From the NCBI GenBank assembly GCA_020432595.1, contig JAGQGA010000301.1, forward strand, positions 1 to 6,755: 6,755 nt of DNA. Reading direction: 5' to 3'. Below the pieces are notes generated by a model. That model was not told the origin of the DNA. It ran no database searches and was given only the letters and a program-made list of their open reading frames with translations. Below are positions 1 through 6,468 of the stretch, in pieces (within the stretch, counting starts at the first letter, position 1; each line of letters opens with the position of its first letter). The DNA comes from Anaerolineales bacterium. Its GTDB lineage: Bacteria; Chloroflexota; Anaerolineae; Promineifilales; Promineifilaceae. The position numbers and the translations under genes are program-made.

Positions 1-4
1 CCAT

Positions 5-8
5 GAGG
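5..8 (+). promoter_or_regulatory. Shine-Dalgarno GAGG for the alanine dehydrogenase-like gene
   Basis: GAGG lies 7 nt before the ATG at 16, a normal spacing, and supports that start. The same ATG is also part of an ATGA, so an upstream gene read in the frame of position 2 could end at the TGA 17-19. Only five codons of it would be visible, so this cannot be tested here. Confidence 0.5.
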
Positions 9-15
9 CAATAGC

Positions 16-1140
16 ATGATAGATTTTGGTGTTCCGCGAGAAGTGCGGGATTTAGAGACGCGGGTGGGGCTGACTCCGGCGGGGGTGTTGGCGCTGGCAC
101 AGGCTGGGCAGCGTGTTTATATTGAACACGATGCCGGGGTGGGGGCTGGCTTTACCGATGAGGATTATCGGCGGGCGGGCGGCCACATTGTCTATTCAGC
201 GACTGAGGTGTATGGGCGGGCGGATGTGGTGCTAAAGGTGGCGCGGCCAACGGCCGTTGAACACGCGCTTTTTCGCCCCAACCAGACGATTTTTGCCTTT
301 ATGCATTTGCCGGTGGCGTCGCCGGATTTGTTGGAGGCTTTGCAGGCGCGGGAATTAACGGCCGTTGCTACCGAAATGATCACCGCCCCCGACGGTAGCC
401 ATCCCATTTTGGTGCCCGCCAGCGAGATTGCCGGCCGCATGGTGCCTATCATCGCCGGGCAGTGGTTGCGTAGTGATCAACGGCCAACTGGCGGCCACGG
501 ACTAGGCATTTTGCTCAGCGGCGTACCCGGCGTACCGTCGGCCGTCGTCGTCATCGTTGGCGGCGGCGTGCTGGGGCGCAATGCCGCCCGCGCCTGCCTG
601 GGACTCGGTGCTGAAGTCACCATTCTCGACAGTGATCTGCGTAAATTGCAGCAGGTGGACGAACAATTTGACGGTCGTGTTAACACCATGTTTGCCAACA
701 CCTTCAACCTTGAACGCGCCGCTCGCTTTGCCGATGTGCTGGTTGGGGCGGTGCTGGTGCCTGGTCAACGGTCGCCTATTCTCATCAACCGTAACGTTGT
801 GCGCCAAATGCGCCCTGGCACGGTGATCATTGACTTTGCCATTGATGAGGGTGGATGCGTAGAAACCAGCCGTCCCACCACCTTGCGCGACCCTGTTTAC
901 GTAGAAGAAGGGATCATTCATCACTGTGTACCCAATATCACCGCTGCCTATGCCCGCACTACCAGCTACGCGCTGACCAACGCGCTGCTGCCCTATTTGC
1001 TGCTGCTGGGTGAACACGGATTGGAAGCAGCACTAACCACTCATCCCGGCCTGAGCGATGGAGTCAATGTATACCAGGGCAAAATTGCCAGCGAAACGGT
1101 GGCAAAGGCGTTGGGATTAGAAACGGGAGGTGGCGCATGA
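16..1140 (+). CDS. Alanine dehydrogenase/PNT family NAD-dependent oxidoreductase
   Basis: A full-length (374 aa) member of the alanine dehydrogenase/transhydrogenase-alpha family; typical alanine dehydrogenases are about 370 aa and interconvert L-alanine and pyruvate plus ammonia with NAD. Visible landmarks: the N-terminal GVPREV..ETRVGLTP stretch with Arg16; Lys74 in VVLKV; His97 in FMHLP; ASEIAGRM at 136-142; the Rossmann loop VGGGVLG at 181-187 followed by acidic Asp205 at the end of the second strand, which suggests NAD rather than NADP; and Asp277 in FAIDEGG. Arg16, Lys74, His97 and Asp277 align with the substrate and catalytic residues of known enzymes (Arg15, Lys75, His96, Asp270 in the M. 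tuberculosis enzyme). One oddity: the usual NMPGAVPRTST segment is NITAAYARTTS here (307-317), so the substrate may not be alanine. Its stop overlaps the next start (ATGA), so the two are probably translationally coupled. Family certain, exact substrate not. Confidence 0.88.
   Translation: MIDFGVPREVRDLETRVGLTPAGVLALAQAGQRVYIEHDAGVGAGFTDEDYRRAGGHIVYSATEVYGRADVVLKVARPTAVEHALFRPNQTIFAFMHLPVASPDLLEALQARELTAVATEMITAPDGSHPILVPASEIAGRMVPIIAGQWLRSDQRPTGGHGLGILLSGVPGVPSAVVVIVGGGVLGRNAARACLGLGAEVTILDSDLRKLQQVDEQFDGRVNTMFANTFNLERAARFADVLVGAVLVPGQRSPILINRNVVRQMRPGTVIIDFAIDEGGCVETSRPTTLRDPVYVEEGIIHHCVPNITAAYARTTSYALTNALLPYLLLLGEHGLEAALTTHPGLSDGVNVYQGKIASETVAKALGLETGGGA
249..258. repeat. AACGGCCGTT palindrome, copy 1
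   Basis: Exact copy inside the dehydrogenase gene. The codons read ACG GCC GTT, giving Thr-Ala-Val at residues 79-81. Confidence 0.9.
357..366. repeat. AACGGCCGTT palindrome, copy 2
   Basis: Exact copy in the dehydrogenase gene, in the same phase as copy 1, giving Thr-Ala-Val at residues 115-117. A partial match (AACGGCCAAC) is at 479-488. Confidence 0.9.
1125..1130 (+). promoter_or_regulatory. Strong Shine-Dalgarno GGGAGG for the CoA-transferase gene
   Basis: GGGAGG ends 6 nt before the ATG at 1137 and lies inside the last codons of the preceding gene. It fixes the start of the second gene and, with the ATGA overlap at 1137-1140, indicates co-translation of the pair. Confidence 0.7.
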
Positions 1141-2432
1141 ACTGGCAAACACTTTATCGTAGCAAACTTGTTGACCTGCCTACGGCGCTATCTACCATTC
1201 AATCCGGCAACCGAGTCTATATTGGCGGCGGGGCGGGCGTGCCCGTCAAGCTGTCGCGGGGGCTGGTGGATCGCGCTCACGAACTGCGTGATGTGGAAAT
1301 CACTCACATTCTCACCTTTGCCCCGGCTCCCTACGTTGCCCCGGAATACCAGGACAGCTTCCGCGTGAATGCGCTGTTTATCGGTGAAAACGTGCGTAAA
1401 GCAGTACATGACGGTCGCGCTGACTTCACGCCCGTCTTTTTGTCGGAGATTCCGGCGCTGTTTAAAAATGGCACCTTGCCCATTGACGTAGCGCTTATCT
1501 CCGTCTCGCCGCCTGACGAACACGGCTTCTGCAGCTTTGGCGTGGAAGTAGGGGCCACCAAACCGGCCGCCGAGGCCGCCCGCATTGTCATTGCCGAGGT
1601 TAACCGGCGAATGCCGCGCACCATGGGCAACAGCTTTATCCATCTCAGCCGCCTGACCCATCTGGTGGAAGTGGATTACCCGCTGCCGGAAGCCCCGCAA
1701 GGGGGCAGCGACCCTGAACATTTGCGGATTGGACAACACATTGCCGCCATGATTCCCGACGGGGCTACGCTGCAAATGGGGATTGGCAGTATTCCCGATG
1801 CCGTGTTAAAGAGCGTTACCAGCCACAAAGATTTGGGTATCCACACCGAACTCTTTTCCGATGGCATCATTGACCTGGTGGAGCGTGGTGTTATCACCTG
1901 CGCCCGTAAAAACTTTCACCCCGGCAAGATGGTGGCTGGCTTTTTGTTTGGCACCCAGCGACTCTATGAGTTTGTAGACAACAACCCGCTGGTAGAGATG
2001 CATCCAACCGATTATGTCAATGATCCGTTTAACATTGCCCGTAATGAGAAGATGGTGGCGATCAACTCGGCAGTGCAGATTGATTTAACAGGACAGGTGT
2101 GCGCCGACTCGATTGGGCCACGCTTTTACAGCGGGGTGGGGGGGCAAATTGACTTTATTCGTGGCGCGGCGCGGTCAGAAGGCGGGCTGCCGATTATTGC
2201 CTGCCAGGCTACGGTACGTGGTGGACAAATTAGCCGCATTGTGCCCACGCTGTATGAAGGGGCTGGCGTGGTGACGACGCGCAATGATGTCCACTACGTG
2301 GTGACGGAGTTTGGCGTGGCTTCACTGCATGGCAAGACGGTGCGGCAGCGGGCGCAGGCACTCATCGGCATTGCCCACCCGCAGTTTCAGGAGGAGCTAA
2401 CTCATCAGGCGAAGAAGCTAGGGTATATTTAG
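1137..2432 (+). CDS. Acetyl-CoA hydrolase/transferase family, 4-hydroxybutyrate CoA-transferase-like
   Basis: This 431-aa protein has the length of class I CoA-transferases of the 4-hydroxybutyrate or butyryl-CoA:acetate type (about 430-440 aa), which move CoA between carboxylic acids through a glutamyl-CoA thioester. Visible family motifs: YIGGGAGVP at 28-36, SPPDEHGFCSFG at 124-135, QMGIGSIPDAV at 213-223, GIHTELFSDG at 234-243, the GxGGQxDF glycine loop (VGGQIDF, 334-340), and EFGVASLHGKTVRQRA near the C-terminus (391-406). The predicted catalytic glutamate is Glu238, the same number as in the Clostridium aminobutyricum enzyme. Overlap with the upstream dehydrogenase suggests a joint role in amino-acid or short-chain-acid fermentation: deaminate, then activate or salvage the acid as CoA ester. 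That pathway link is inference. An acetyl-CoA hydrolase or succinyl-CoA:acetate transferase role cannot be excluded. Its C-terminal end converges with the transporter operon. Confidence 0.88.
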   Translation: MNWQTLYRSKLVDLPTALSTIQSGNRVYIGGGAGVPVKLSRGLVDRAHELRDVEITHILTFAPAPYVAPEYQDSFRVNALFIGENVRKAVHDGRADFTPVFLSEIPALFKNGTLPIDVALISVSPPDEHGFCSFGVEVGATKPAAEAARIVIAEVNRRMPRTMGNSFIHLSRLTHLVEVDYPLPEAPQGGSDPEHLRIGQHIAAMIPDGATLQMGIGSIPDAVLKSVTSHKDLGIHTELFSDGIIDLVERGVITCARKNFHPGKMVAGFLFGTQRLYEFVDNNPLVEMHPTDYVNDPFNIARNEKMVAINSAVQIDLTGQVCADSIGPRFYSGVGGQIDFIRGAARSEGGLPIIACQATVRGGQISRIVPTLYEGAGVVTTRNDVHYVVTEFGVASLHGKTVRQRAQALIGIAHPQFQEELTHQAKKLGYI

Positions 2433-2441
2433 CAGTAGTGT

Positions 2442-2476
2442 GTGGTGCGTTATCAGTACACCTTGTGACGCACCAC
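2442..2476. terminator. Hairpin between convergent genes, possible bidirectional terminator
   Basis: GTGGTGCGT (2442-2450) and ACGCACCAC (2468-2476) form a perfect 9-bp stem with a 17-nt loop. A G-U/U-G pair extension at 2440-2441 with 2477-2478 is possible. It lies between the stop of the + strand CoA-transferase (2432) and the stop of the minus-strand permease (2478-2480), where a shared terminator is expected. No clear T-tract follows on either strand, so intrinsic termination is not assured; it could instead protect 3' ends. Confidence 0.55.
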
Positions 2477-2477
2477 G

Positions 2478-3776
2478 TTACTCATACTTCAGTGCCTTGA
2501 TCGGGGAAAGGGTAGCCGCACTCAAGGCTGGATAGAGACCAGAAACAAGGCCAATGATGGTGGCGAAGACAAGAGCAAAGATGGGGAGCCAAAGCGGGGT
2601 GGAGACGGCAACTGTGGGGGGCGGTGCGCCCGTTTCAGCCGACTGCCCAGCCAGATAGGACAGGACAAAGACGTTGGCGACTTGCCCCAGCCCCCAGCCC
2701 AGTGCCACGCCGCCTAGCCCACCCAAAAAGCCAATCCCGGCCGATTCCCCCAAAAAGACTCCCAAGACGTGCTGGTTGGTTGCACCCACCGCCTTCATCA
2801 GCCCAATTTCGCGGGTGCGTTCCAAAATTGCCATCGCCATCGTGTTGGCAATGCCGATGGCCGCCACCAGCAGGGCAATCGCACCCACGCCGCCAAAGAT
2901 AATTTGCAGAATGAGGTAAAAGCCGTTGATTCCTTGGACAAAGGATTGAGGGGTATAGGCTTGGTAGCCGAGGTTGGTGATTTGCTCGGTCACATCCAGC
3001 ACCTGATCCAGATCGGCCACACGGACAATCATGTTGTTGTAGCCCACTTTGTTGCGGTCAATGCGCTGCCCTGTAACCCAAGTGTTGTAGCCAGTTAGTT
3101 CGTCGAGAGGAATGTAGATAGACCAGTCGGGTTCGTCGCGGGCTTCGGCCAGCACGCCGCCCACCTTTAGCCGCACCGTTTTGCGGACCTCCTGGCCGTC
3201 GGGGGTATATTTGACGAGGTTTAGCACAAGCTGTTTGTCGTAGAGGTCGGGCGGGGGTGGGGGGTCTTGGCCGGGGCGGAGGCGCGGGTCGTAGAAACTT
3301 TGCGAGACCATGGCACCCACAACGGCCGTTCCGCGCTTCACCTCCAAACTTCCCTGCTGCACCTTCACCCCCAACTGTCCCAGGTCGCTGGTGCCCACCC
3401 CCAGCATTTGGCTGCCCCCTTCCAGTCGATCCAGCTTGATTTGGGCGTAACCCTGGAAGTAATCTTGGGGAATAACGGCCGTTACCCCCGGCAGTGCCCC
3501 AATATCGGCAATCGTTTGGTCGGTGAGCATCGTTCCCCCAATCGGTTGCCCGGTGTTGGGATCAAACTCGCCATAGGTGGGATAGACCTGAATTTTGGTC
3601 AGGTCGCCAATGCCGCCAAGCTGATCGGCAGCGTTTTGCTGCAGGCCAACGCCCAGCGACACCAGCAGCACCACCGCCGCCGTGCCAATGATCACACCAA
3701 CGGCCGTTAATGCCACCCGCCCCTTGCGCCGCGCCAGGTTTTCTATGATTAAGGTGATGAGGTCTAGAATACCCAT
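2478..3776 (-). CDS. MacB/FtsX-type ABC transporter permease (YknZ-like)
   Basis: A 432-aa inner-membrane permease of the MacB/LolC/YknZ type. From the N-terminus: a short cytoplasmic amphipathic start (LIIENLARRKGR), TM1 at about 22-45, an extracytoplasmic MacB-PCD-like domain at about 46-285, TM2 at about 287-313, a cytoplasmic FtsX signature ERTREIGLMKAVGAT (319-333), TM3 at about 338-376, TM4 at about 394-415, and a C-terminal LYPALSAA..SPIKALKYE typical of the family. Four TM segments with the large loop after TM1 is the mechanotransmission layout: it couples ATP hydrolysis in the cytoplasm to movement outside rather than carrying substrate through the membrane. Start: I chose ATG at 3776. 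The frame continues to a TTG at 3803, but those nine extra codons come from the intergenic repeat. No clear Shine-Dalgarno precedes the ATG. The extracellular loop holds five consecutive prolines (172-176). It is the last gene of its operon, and its ATPase partner is encoded two genes upstream. Confidence 0.92.
   Translation of the reverse strand: MGILDLITLIIENLARRKGRVALTAVGVIIGTAAVVLLVSLGVGLQQNAADQLGGIGDLTKIQVYPTYGEFDPNTGQPIGGTMLTDQTIADIGALPGVTAVIPQDYFQGYAQIKLDRLEGGSQMLGVGTSDLGQLGVKVQQGSLEVKRGTAVVGAMVSQSFYDPRLRPGQDPPPPPDLYDKQLVLNLVKYTPDGQEVRKTVRLKVGGVLAEARDEPDWSIYIPLDELTGYNTWVTGQRIDRNKVGYNNMIVRVADLDQVLDVTEQITNLGYQAYTPQSFVQGINGFYLILQIIFGGVGAIALLVAAIGIANTMAMAILERTREIGLMKAVGATNQHVLGVFLGESAGIGFLGGLGGVALGWGLGQVANVFVLSYLAGQSAETGAPPPTVAVSTPLWLPIFALVFATIIGLVSGLYPALSAATLSPIKALKYE
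3321..3330. repeat. AACGGCCGTT palindrome, copy 3
   Basis: Exact copy in the permease gene, read on the minus strand as Thr-Ala-Val (residues 150-152) in the extracytoplasmic domain. Confidence 0.9.
3474..3483. repeat. AACGGCCGTT palindrome, copy 4
   Basis: Exact copy in the permease gene, Thr-Ala-Val at residues 99-101 (GVTAVIP). Confidence 0.9.
3699..3708. repeat. AACGGCCGTT palindrome, copy 5
   Basis: Exact copy in the permease gene at the start of TM1, Thr-Ala-Val at residues 24-26 (ALTAVGV). Confidence 0.9.
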
Positions 3777-3785
3777 GTTTTGTGG

Positions 3786-3848
3786 GTAATCGGTAATTGG
3801 CAAACAGTAATCATTATAACCGGGTACTGTTTACCGATTACTGATTAC
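3786..3848. repeat. Heptad-repeat hairpin C (GGTAATC-like words)
   Basis: Arms 3786-3809 and 3825-3848 are inverted copies matching at 21 of 24 positions, and all three differences are transitions. The loop is 15 nt (3810-3824). Both arms read as tandem 7-mers: GGTAATC, GGTAATT, GGCAAAC, AGTAATC on the left, and rotations of ACTGATT/ACCGATT on the right. It fills most of the 77-bp gap between the exported-protein stop and the permease ATG, leaving 5 bp and 9 bp at the ends. Confidence 0.85.
3813..3818 (-). promoter_or_regulatory. Possible -10 element TATAAT in the loop of hairpin C
   Basis: Read on the minus strand, the loop contains a perfect TATAAT. It would place a transcript start about 30 nt before the permease ATG. 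No recognisable -35 lies 16-18 bp upstream, so this is a weak call; a chance match in an AT-rich loop is quite possible. Confidence 0.2.
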
Positions 3849-3853
3849 TAAAA

Positions 3854-5692
3854 TCACCCCCCTGCTGGGGCAACAATAATTTCCTGCTGCACTGGAGCAG
3901 ATTCTCCCGGCACTGGGGCAAAATCGGTGCCACTACTTCCTTCAGGTGGCAAGAATTCGCCGCTTGTGGGCTGGGGTGTGCCGCTGCTAAGACCCAGCAG
4001 GCCCAGGACAAAGCGCCATACTTTTTGGCCGAATGTTTCTGGCTCTGGCTCAACAGGGATCACTTCCTCTGGCAGCGGCTCAAAAGATTCTTCAGGAATA
4101 AAAGGTTCCAGCACTTCCACGGTCAGCGTCTGGCTAATGACCTGCGGCTGGTTAAAGTCGTCGGTATAGCTGACGCTGAGGAGCAACTCAAGCTGGCCGG
4201 GCTGTTCGGGGAAAACGGTGGCATCGAAGGGAAAAAAGCCGCCTGGCTCGACGTTGCCGACAAAAATGGTGTTGTTGTCGAAGGTGGCGTTGGTGGCAGT
4301 TACAGAGAAGTTACCCAAAACGGCCGTATTCTTGCCCCCGTTCACCAGCTGCATTGGCAAGGGGCCGGGCTGACCCACAAATAAAGGTTGGACGGGGGAA
4401 TAGAAGTTGAAGGTGATTAACGGCCGTTGATACACCAACAGCGTCACCACCTGATCATCCACAAAACTCACATTCTGGTCATCATTATAGACAAACGACA
4501 CCTTTACCGGATACGCTCCCGGCTTCGTCGTGGCGTTGACAATCAGCGCCTGCGATGCCTCAAACGAGCCGCCGGATGGTAAATCGCCCAAATATTGCAC
4601 GTTCGATGCCCCCACCGGGGCAAAATCGGTAAAGCTGCCCCCGGCACCAGACAGCCCACCCGCTTCCGGCGTGCCGGAAATGGTGCCGCCGCTGCTGCTG
4701 CCGCCGCCCAAAATCATCGTCATCCGCCGCGCCGCCGCATTGCCCTGGTTTTGCACTACCAGTTGCAGCGAAAACGGTACCCCCGGCTCCAATTGCGCCA
4801 CATCCGTTTGGTAGCTGGTGATAATCATCTGTGGCCGCAGGCGCGGGCCGACCGTCGGCGTAATCGTTGGCGTGGCGGTTGGTGTGGGCGTGGGGGCTGC
4901 GCCACCGGTGGCAACTTTGGCAATGGTGAACGAGAGGGAGAATTTTTCGCTGTAGGCGGTGCCGTAGTCATCGGTGTAGCTCACGTCCACTTCTAGCACC
5001 CCCGTGCGCTGCCCAGCCAGATCACGGCTGGCAAAGAGGGGCTGCCAAAAGCGGTTGCTTTGCCCAGGGTCAAGCGTGCCGATGGCGCGAACGCCGCCGG
5101 TATCGCGGGCAATAAAGCTGCCGTTGACAAAGGTGGCGACGATGTTGCGGGCGCGAACTGACCCCGCGTTTGCCAGCGTCATCTCAAAAGCCAAATTTTC
5201 CCCCGGCACAATTTCGGCCGAACTAGCACCGTAGGAGCTGACGACAAGCTGGGGGCGGACAAAGGCGGTGGGGGCGGGGGTTTTGCTAGGCTCAGGGGTT
5301 TCAGGTTCGGCAGTGACGATGGGGGCGGTGATGGTGAGGCTGTTGGGCAGCGTAACTGACCGCGCATCGGGGTTGACGACGGTGACGCTGTAGGTGCCTG
5401 CGAGAATGGTGCCGGGCAGGTTGGCGCGCAGCAGGTTGCTGCTGACAAAGCTGGTGGTCAGGGCACCAAAGCCGTCTACGATGACCACGGCTCCATCTAC
5501 AAAGCCGGAACCGGTGGCAACGAGTTCGACGCTGCTACCGCTGCTGGCGTTGTTGGGCTGAACGGCCGTTAACACCAGCGGTTCAGCCGTCGCCGTCGGG
5601 GTTTCCTGCTGCGCCGCCAGCCGGTTTGCCGGGGCAAACGCCAGCCACAATAAACAAAGCAATGTTAGGCAAAAAACTAAGGTACGTTTCAT
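3854..5692 (-). CDS. Exported TIG plus triple CARDB-like domain protein
   Basis: A 612-aa exported protein of unknown function. Residues 1-27 form a classical signal peptide (MKRT, a hydrophobic core LVFCLTLLCLLWLAFA, then a cleavage region near AAQQ). A TIG/IPT-like beta domain follows at about 40-123 (GSGFVDGAVVIVDG, then GTYSVTVVNPD), then an acidic Pro/Thr linker. Three CARDB/COG1361-like beta domains come next at about 146-258, 285-420 and 423-528. They share the pattern V.PG..(L)..VVQNQGNA.AR...(I), YLGDLPSGG and VSYTDD; VSYTDD itself appears at 237-242 and 507-512. A PTPTPTATPT linker (267-276) separates the first two. The C-terminus has a Glu/Pro-rich segment (530-553), a short hydrophobic helix VWRFVLGLLGL (558-568), too short to be a sure TM span, and a Pro/Ser tail. 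AGGA precedes the ATG at only 2 nt spacing. It sits between the ATPase and permease genes, so it may be the extracytoplasmic partner of that transporter, which is inference. It could alternatively be an unrelated cell-surface protein. Confidence 0.85.
   Translation of the reverse strand: MKRTLVFCLTLLCLLWLAFAPANRLAAQQETPTATAEPLVLTAVQPNNASSGSSVELVATGSGFVDGAVVIVDGFGALTTSFVSSNLLRANLPGTILAGTYSVTVVNPDARSVTLPNSLTITAPIVTAEPETPEPSKTPAPTAFVRPQLVVSSYGASSAEIVPGENLAFEMTLANAGSVRARNIVATFVNGSFIARDTGGVRAIGTLDPGQSNRFWQPLFASRDLAGQRTGVLEVDVSYTDDYGTAYSEKFSLSFTIAKVATGGAAPTPTPTATPTITPTVGPRLRPQMIITSYQTDVAQLEPGVPFSLQLVVQNQGNAAARRMTMILGGGSSSGGTISGTPEAGGLSGAGGSFTDFAPVGASNVQYLGDLPSGGSFEASQALIVNATTKPGAYPVKVSFVYNDDQNVSFVDDQVVTLLVYQRPLITFNFYSPVQPLFVGQPGPLPMQLVNGGKNTAVLGNFSVTATNATFDNNTIFVGNVEPGGFFPFDATVFPEQPGQLELLLSVSYTDDFNQPQVISQTLTVEVLEPFIPEESFEPLPEEVIPVEPEPETFGQKVWRFVLGLLGLSSGTPQPTSGEFLPPEGSSGTDFAPVPGESAPVQQEIIVAPAGG
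4419..4428. repeat. AACGGCCGTT palindrome, copy 6
   Basis: Exact copy in the exported-protein gene, and the only one in another phase: codons CGG CCG TTA, Arg-Pro-Leu at residues 423-425. A 9-of-10 match (AACGGCCGTA) is 100 bp away at 4319-4328. Confidence 0.9.
5561..5570. repeat. AACGGCCGTT palindrome, copy 7
   Basis: Exact copy in the exported-protein gene, Thr-Ala-Val at residues 42-44, at the start of the TIG-like domain. Confidence 0.9.
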
Positions 5693-5705
5693 TGTCCTGA
5701 AATGG

Positions 5706-5793
5706 GGAGATTGGAGGTTGGAGATTGGAGATTGGCACTAGCGAAGCGACCAATCTCCAATCTCTAATCCCCAATCTCCAATAACTAATCCCT
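5706..5793. repeat. Heptad-repeat hairpin A (GGAGATT words)
   Basis: Arms 5706-5735 and 5750-5779 match at 27 of 30 positions, with a 14-nt loop holding a direct AGCGA-AGCGA repeat. The left arm is GGAGATT, GGAGGTT, GGAGATT, GGAGATT, GG. The right side continues in the same 7-bp phase beyond the paired region to 5793 (AATCTCC, AATCTCT, AATCCCC, AATCTCC, AATAACT, AATCCCT), running through the ATPase stop codon (5785-5787). Confidence 0.9.
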
Positions 5794-6468
5794 ACTCGTC
5801 TCCGACACAATCCGGCCGTCCAAAAGCTGGACGGTGTGGGTGGCGTAGCTGGTCATGCGCGGGTCGTGGGTGACAACCAGCACCGTGCGGCCACTTTTAT
5901 GTAAATCGGACAACAGTTCCATGATGGCCGTGCCGCTGGCGGTGTCGAGGTTGCCGGTTGGTTCATCGGCCAAAATAAGCTGTGGGTTGTTGACCAACGC
6001 CCGCGCCACCGCCACCCGCTGCTGCTGCCCACCCGATAACTCCGTTGGTTTGTGGTGGATGCGGTCGCCCAGCCCTACCTGCACCAGCAGTTCATAGGCG
6101 CGGGCGTGCCGCTGGCGGCGCGGCACGCGGGCAAAGCGCAGGGGGAAGGCGACGTTATCGAGGGCACTTAGGCTGGCGATCAGGTTAAAAGATTGAAAAA
6201 TGAAGCCGATGGTGCGCCGCCGATAAACAGCCAGGGCATTTTCATCCAGCGACTCAATGGCCTGCTGCCCCACCTGAATTTGGCCGCCGCTGGGGCGATC
6301 CAGCCCGCCGAGCAGATACATGAGGGTGCTTTTGCCGGATCCGGATGGCCCCATGACGGCCCAAAAGCTGTTGGCCTCAATATCAAGGCTCACACCAGCC
6401 AGCGCGTGGACTGTTTCGCGCCCCATTTGGTAGCTTTTGCGGAGGTTGGTGATGGTGATGAAGGACAT
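5785..6468 (-). CDS. ABC transporter ATPase of the LolD/MacB/YknY type
   Basis: A complete 227-aa nucleotide-binding subunit that hydrolyses ATP to drive the FtsX-type permease encoded two genes downstream. All motifs are intact: A-loop Tyr13, Walker A GPSGSGKST (40-48, Lys46), Q-loop Gln92 in FIFQSFNLI, signature LSGGQQQR (144-151), Walker B LILADEP with Asp168 and Glu169, D-loop GNLD (172-175), and H-loop His201 in VVTHD. The combination of SGSGKSTLMYLLGGLD..SG and DEPTGNLD is typical of the MacB/LolD subfamily rather than importers. Length is normal. The start ATG at 6468 has the usual short lead to the first strand. Upstream on the coding strand is a pyrimidine-rich repeat (AATTCTC units) with no Shine-Dalgarno. 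The last codons and the stop (TAG) are written in the heptad repeat of hairpin A, so the C-terminal Arg-Asp may be repeat-derived. Confidence 0.95.
   Translation of the reverse strand: MSFITITNLRKSYQMGRETVHALAGVSLDIEANSFWAVMGPSGSGKSTLMYLLGGLDRPSGGQIQVGQQAIESLDENALAVYRRRTIGFIFQSFNLIASLSALDNVAFPLRFARVPRRQRHARAYELLVQVGLGDRIHHKPTELSGGQQQRVAVARALVNNPQLILADEPTGNLDTASGTAIMELLSDLHKSGRTVLVVTHDPRMTSYATHTVQLLDGRIVSETSRD

Noticed and set aside
502..1017. 171-aa open frame on the minus strand
   Set aside because: It is opposite the well-supported dehydrogenase gene, has low-complexity composition and no recognisable domain; a shadow frame of GC-rich coding sequence.
1188..1775. 195-aa open frame on the minus strand
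   Set aside because: It is opposite the CoA-transferase, whose motifs are continuous through this region; no family features are seen in the antisense product.
3777..3803. TTG start adding nine residues to the permease
   Set aside because: The extra codons lie in hairpin C repeat DNA, and the ATG at 3776 gives the usual short N-terminus before TM1.
3786..3848. Hairpin as an integron attC site or CRISPR remnant
   Set aside because: No recombination-core signature or integrase was seen, and the repeats are 7-bp tandem words without unique spacers.
4025..4996. Two + strand open frames of 119 and 133 aa
   Set aside because: They are antisense to the exported beta-domain protein, whose signal peptide and domains are coherent; the products are basic, compositionally biased and without motifs.
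5213..5222. Related palindrome TTCGGCCGAA
   Set aside because: It shares only the CGGCCG core with the iterated palindrome and occurs once, so I do not count it in that set.
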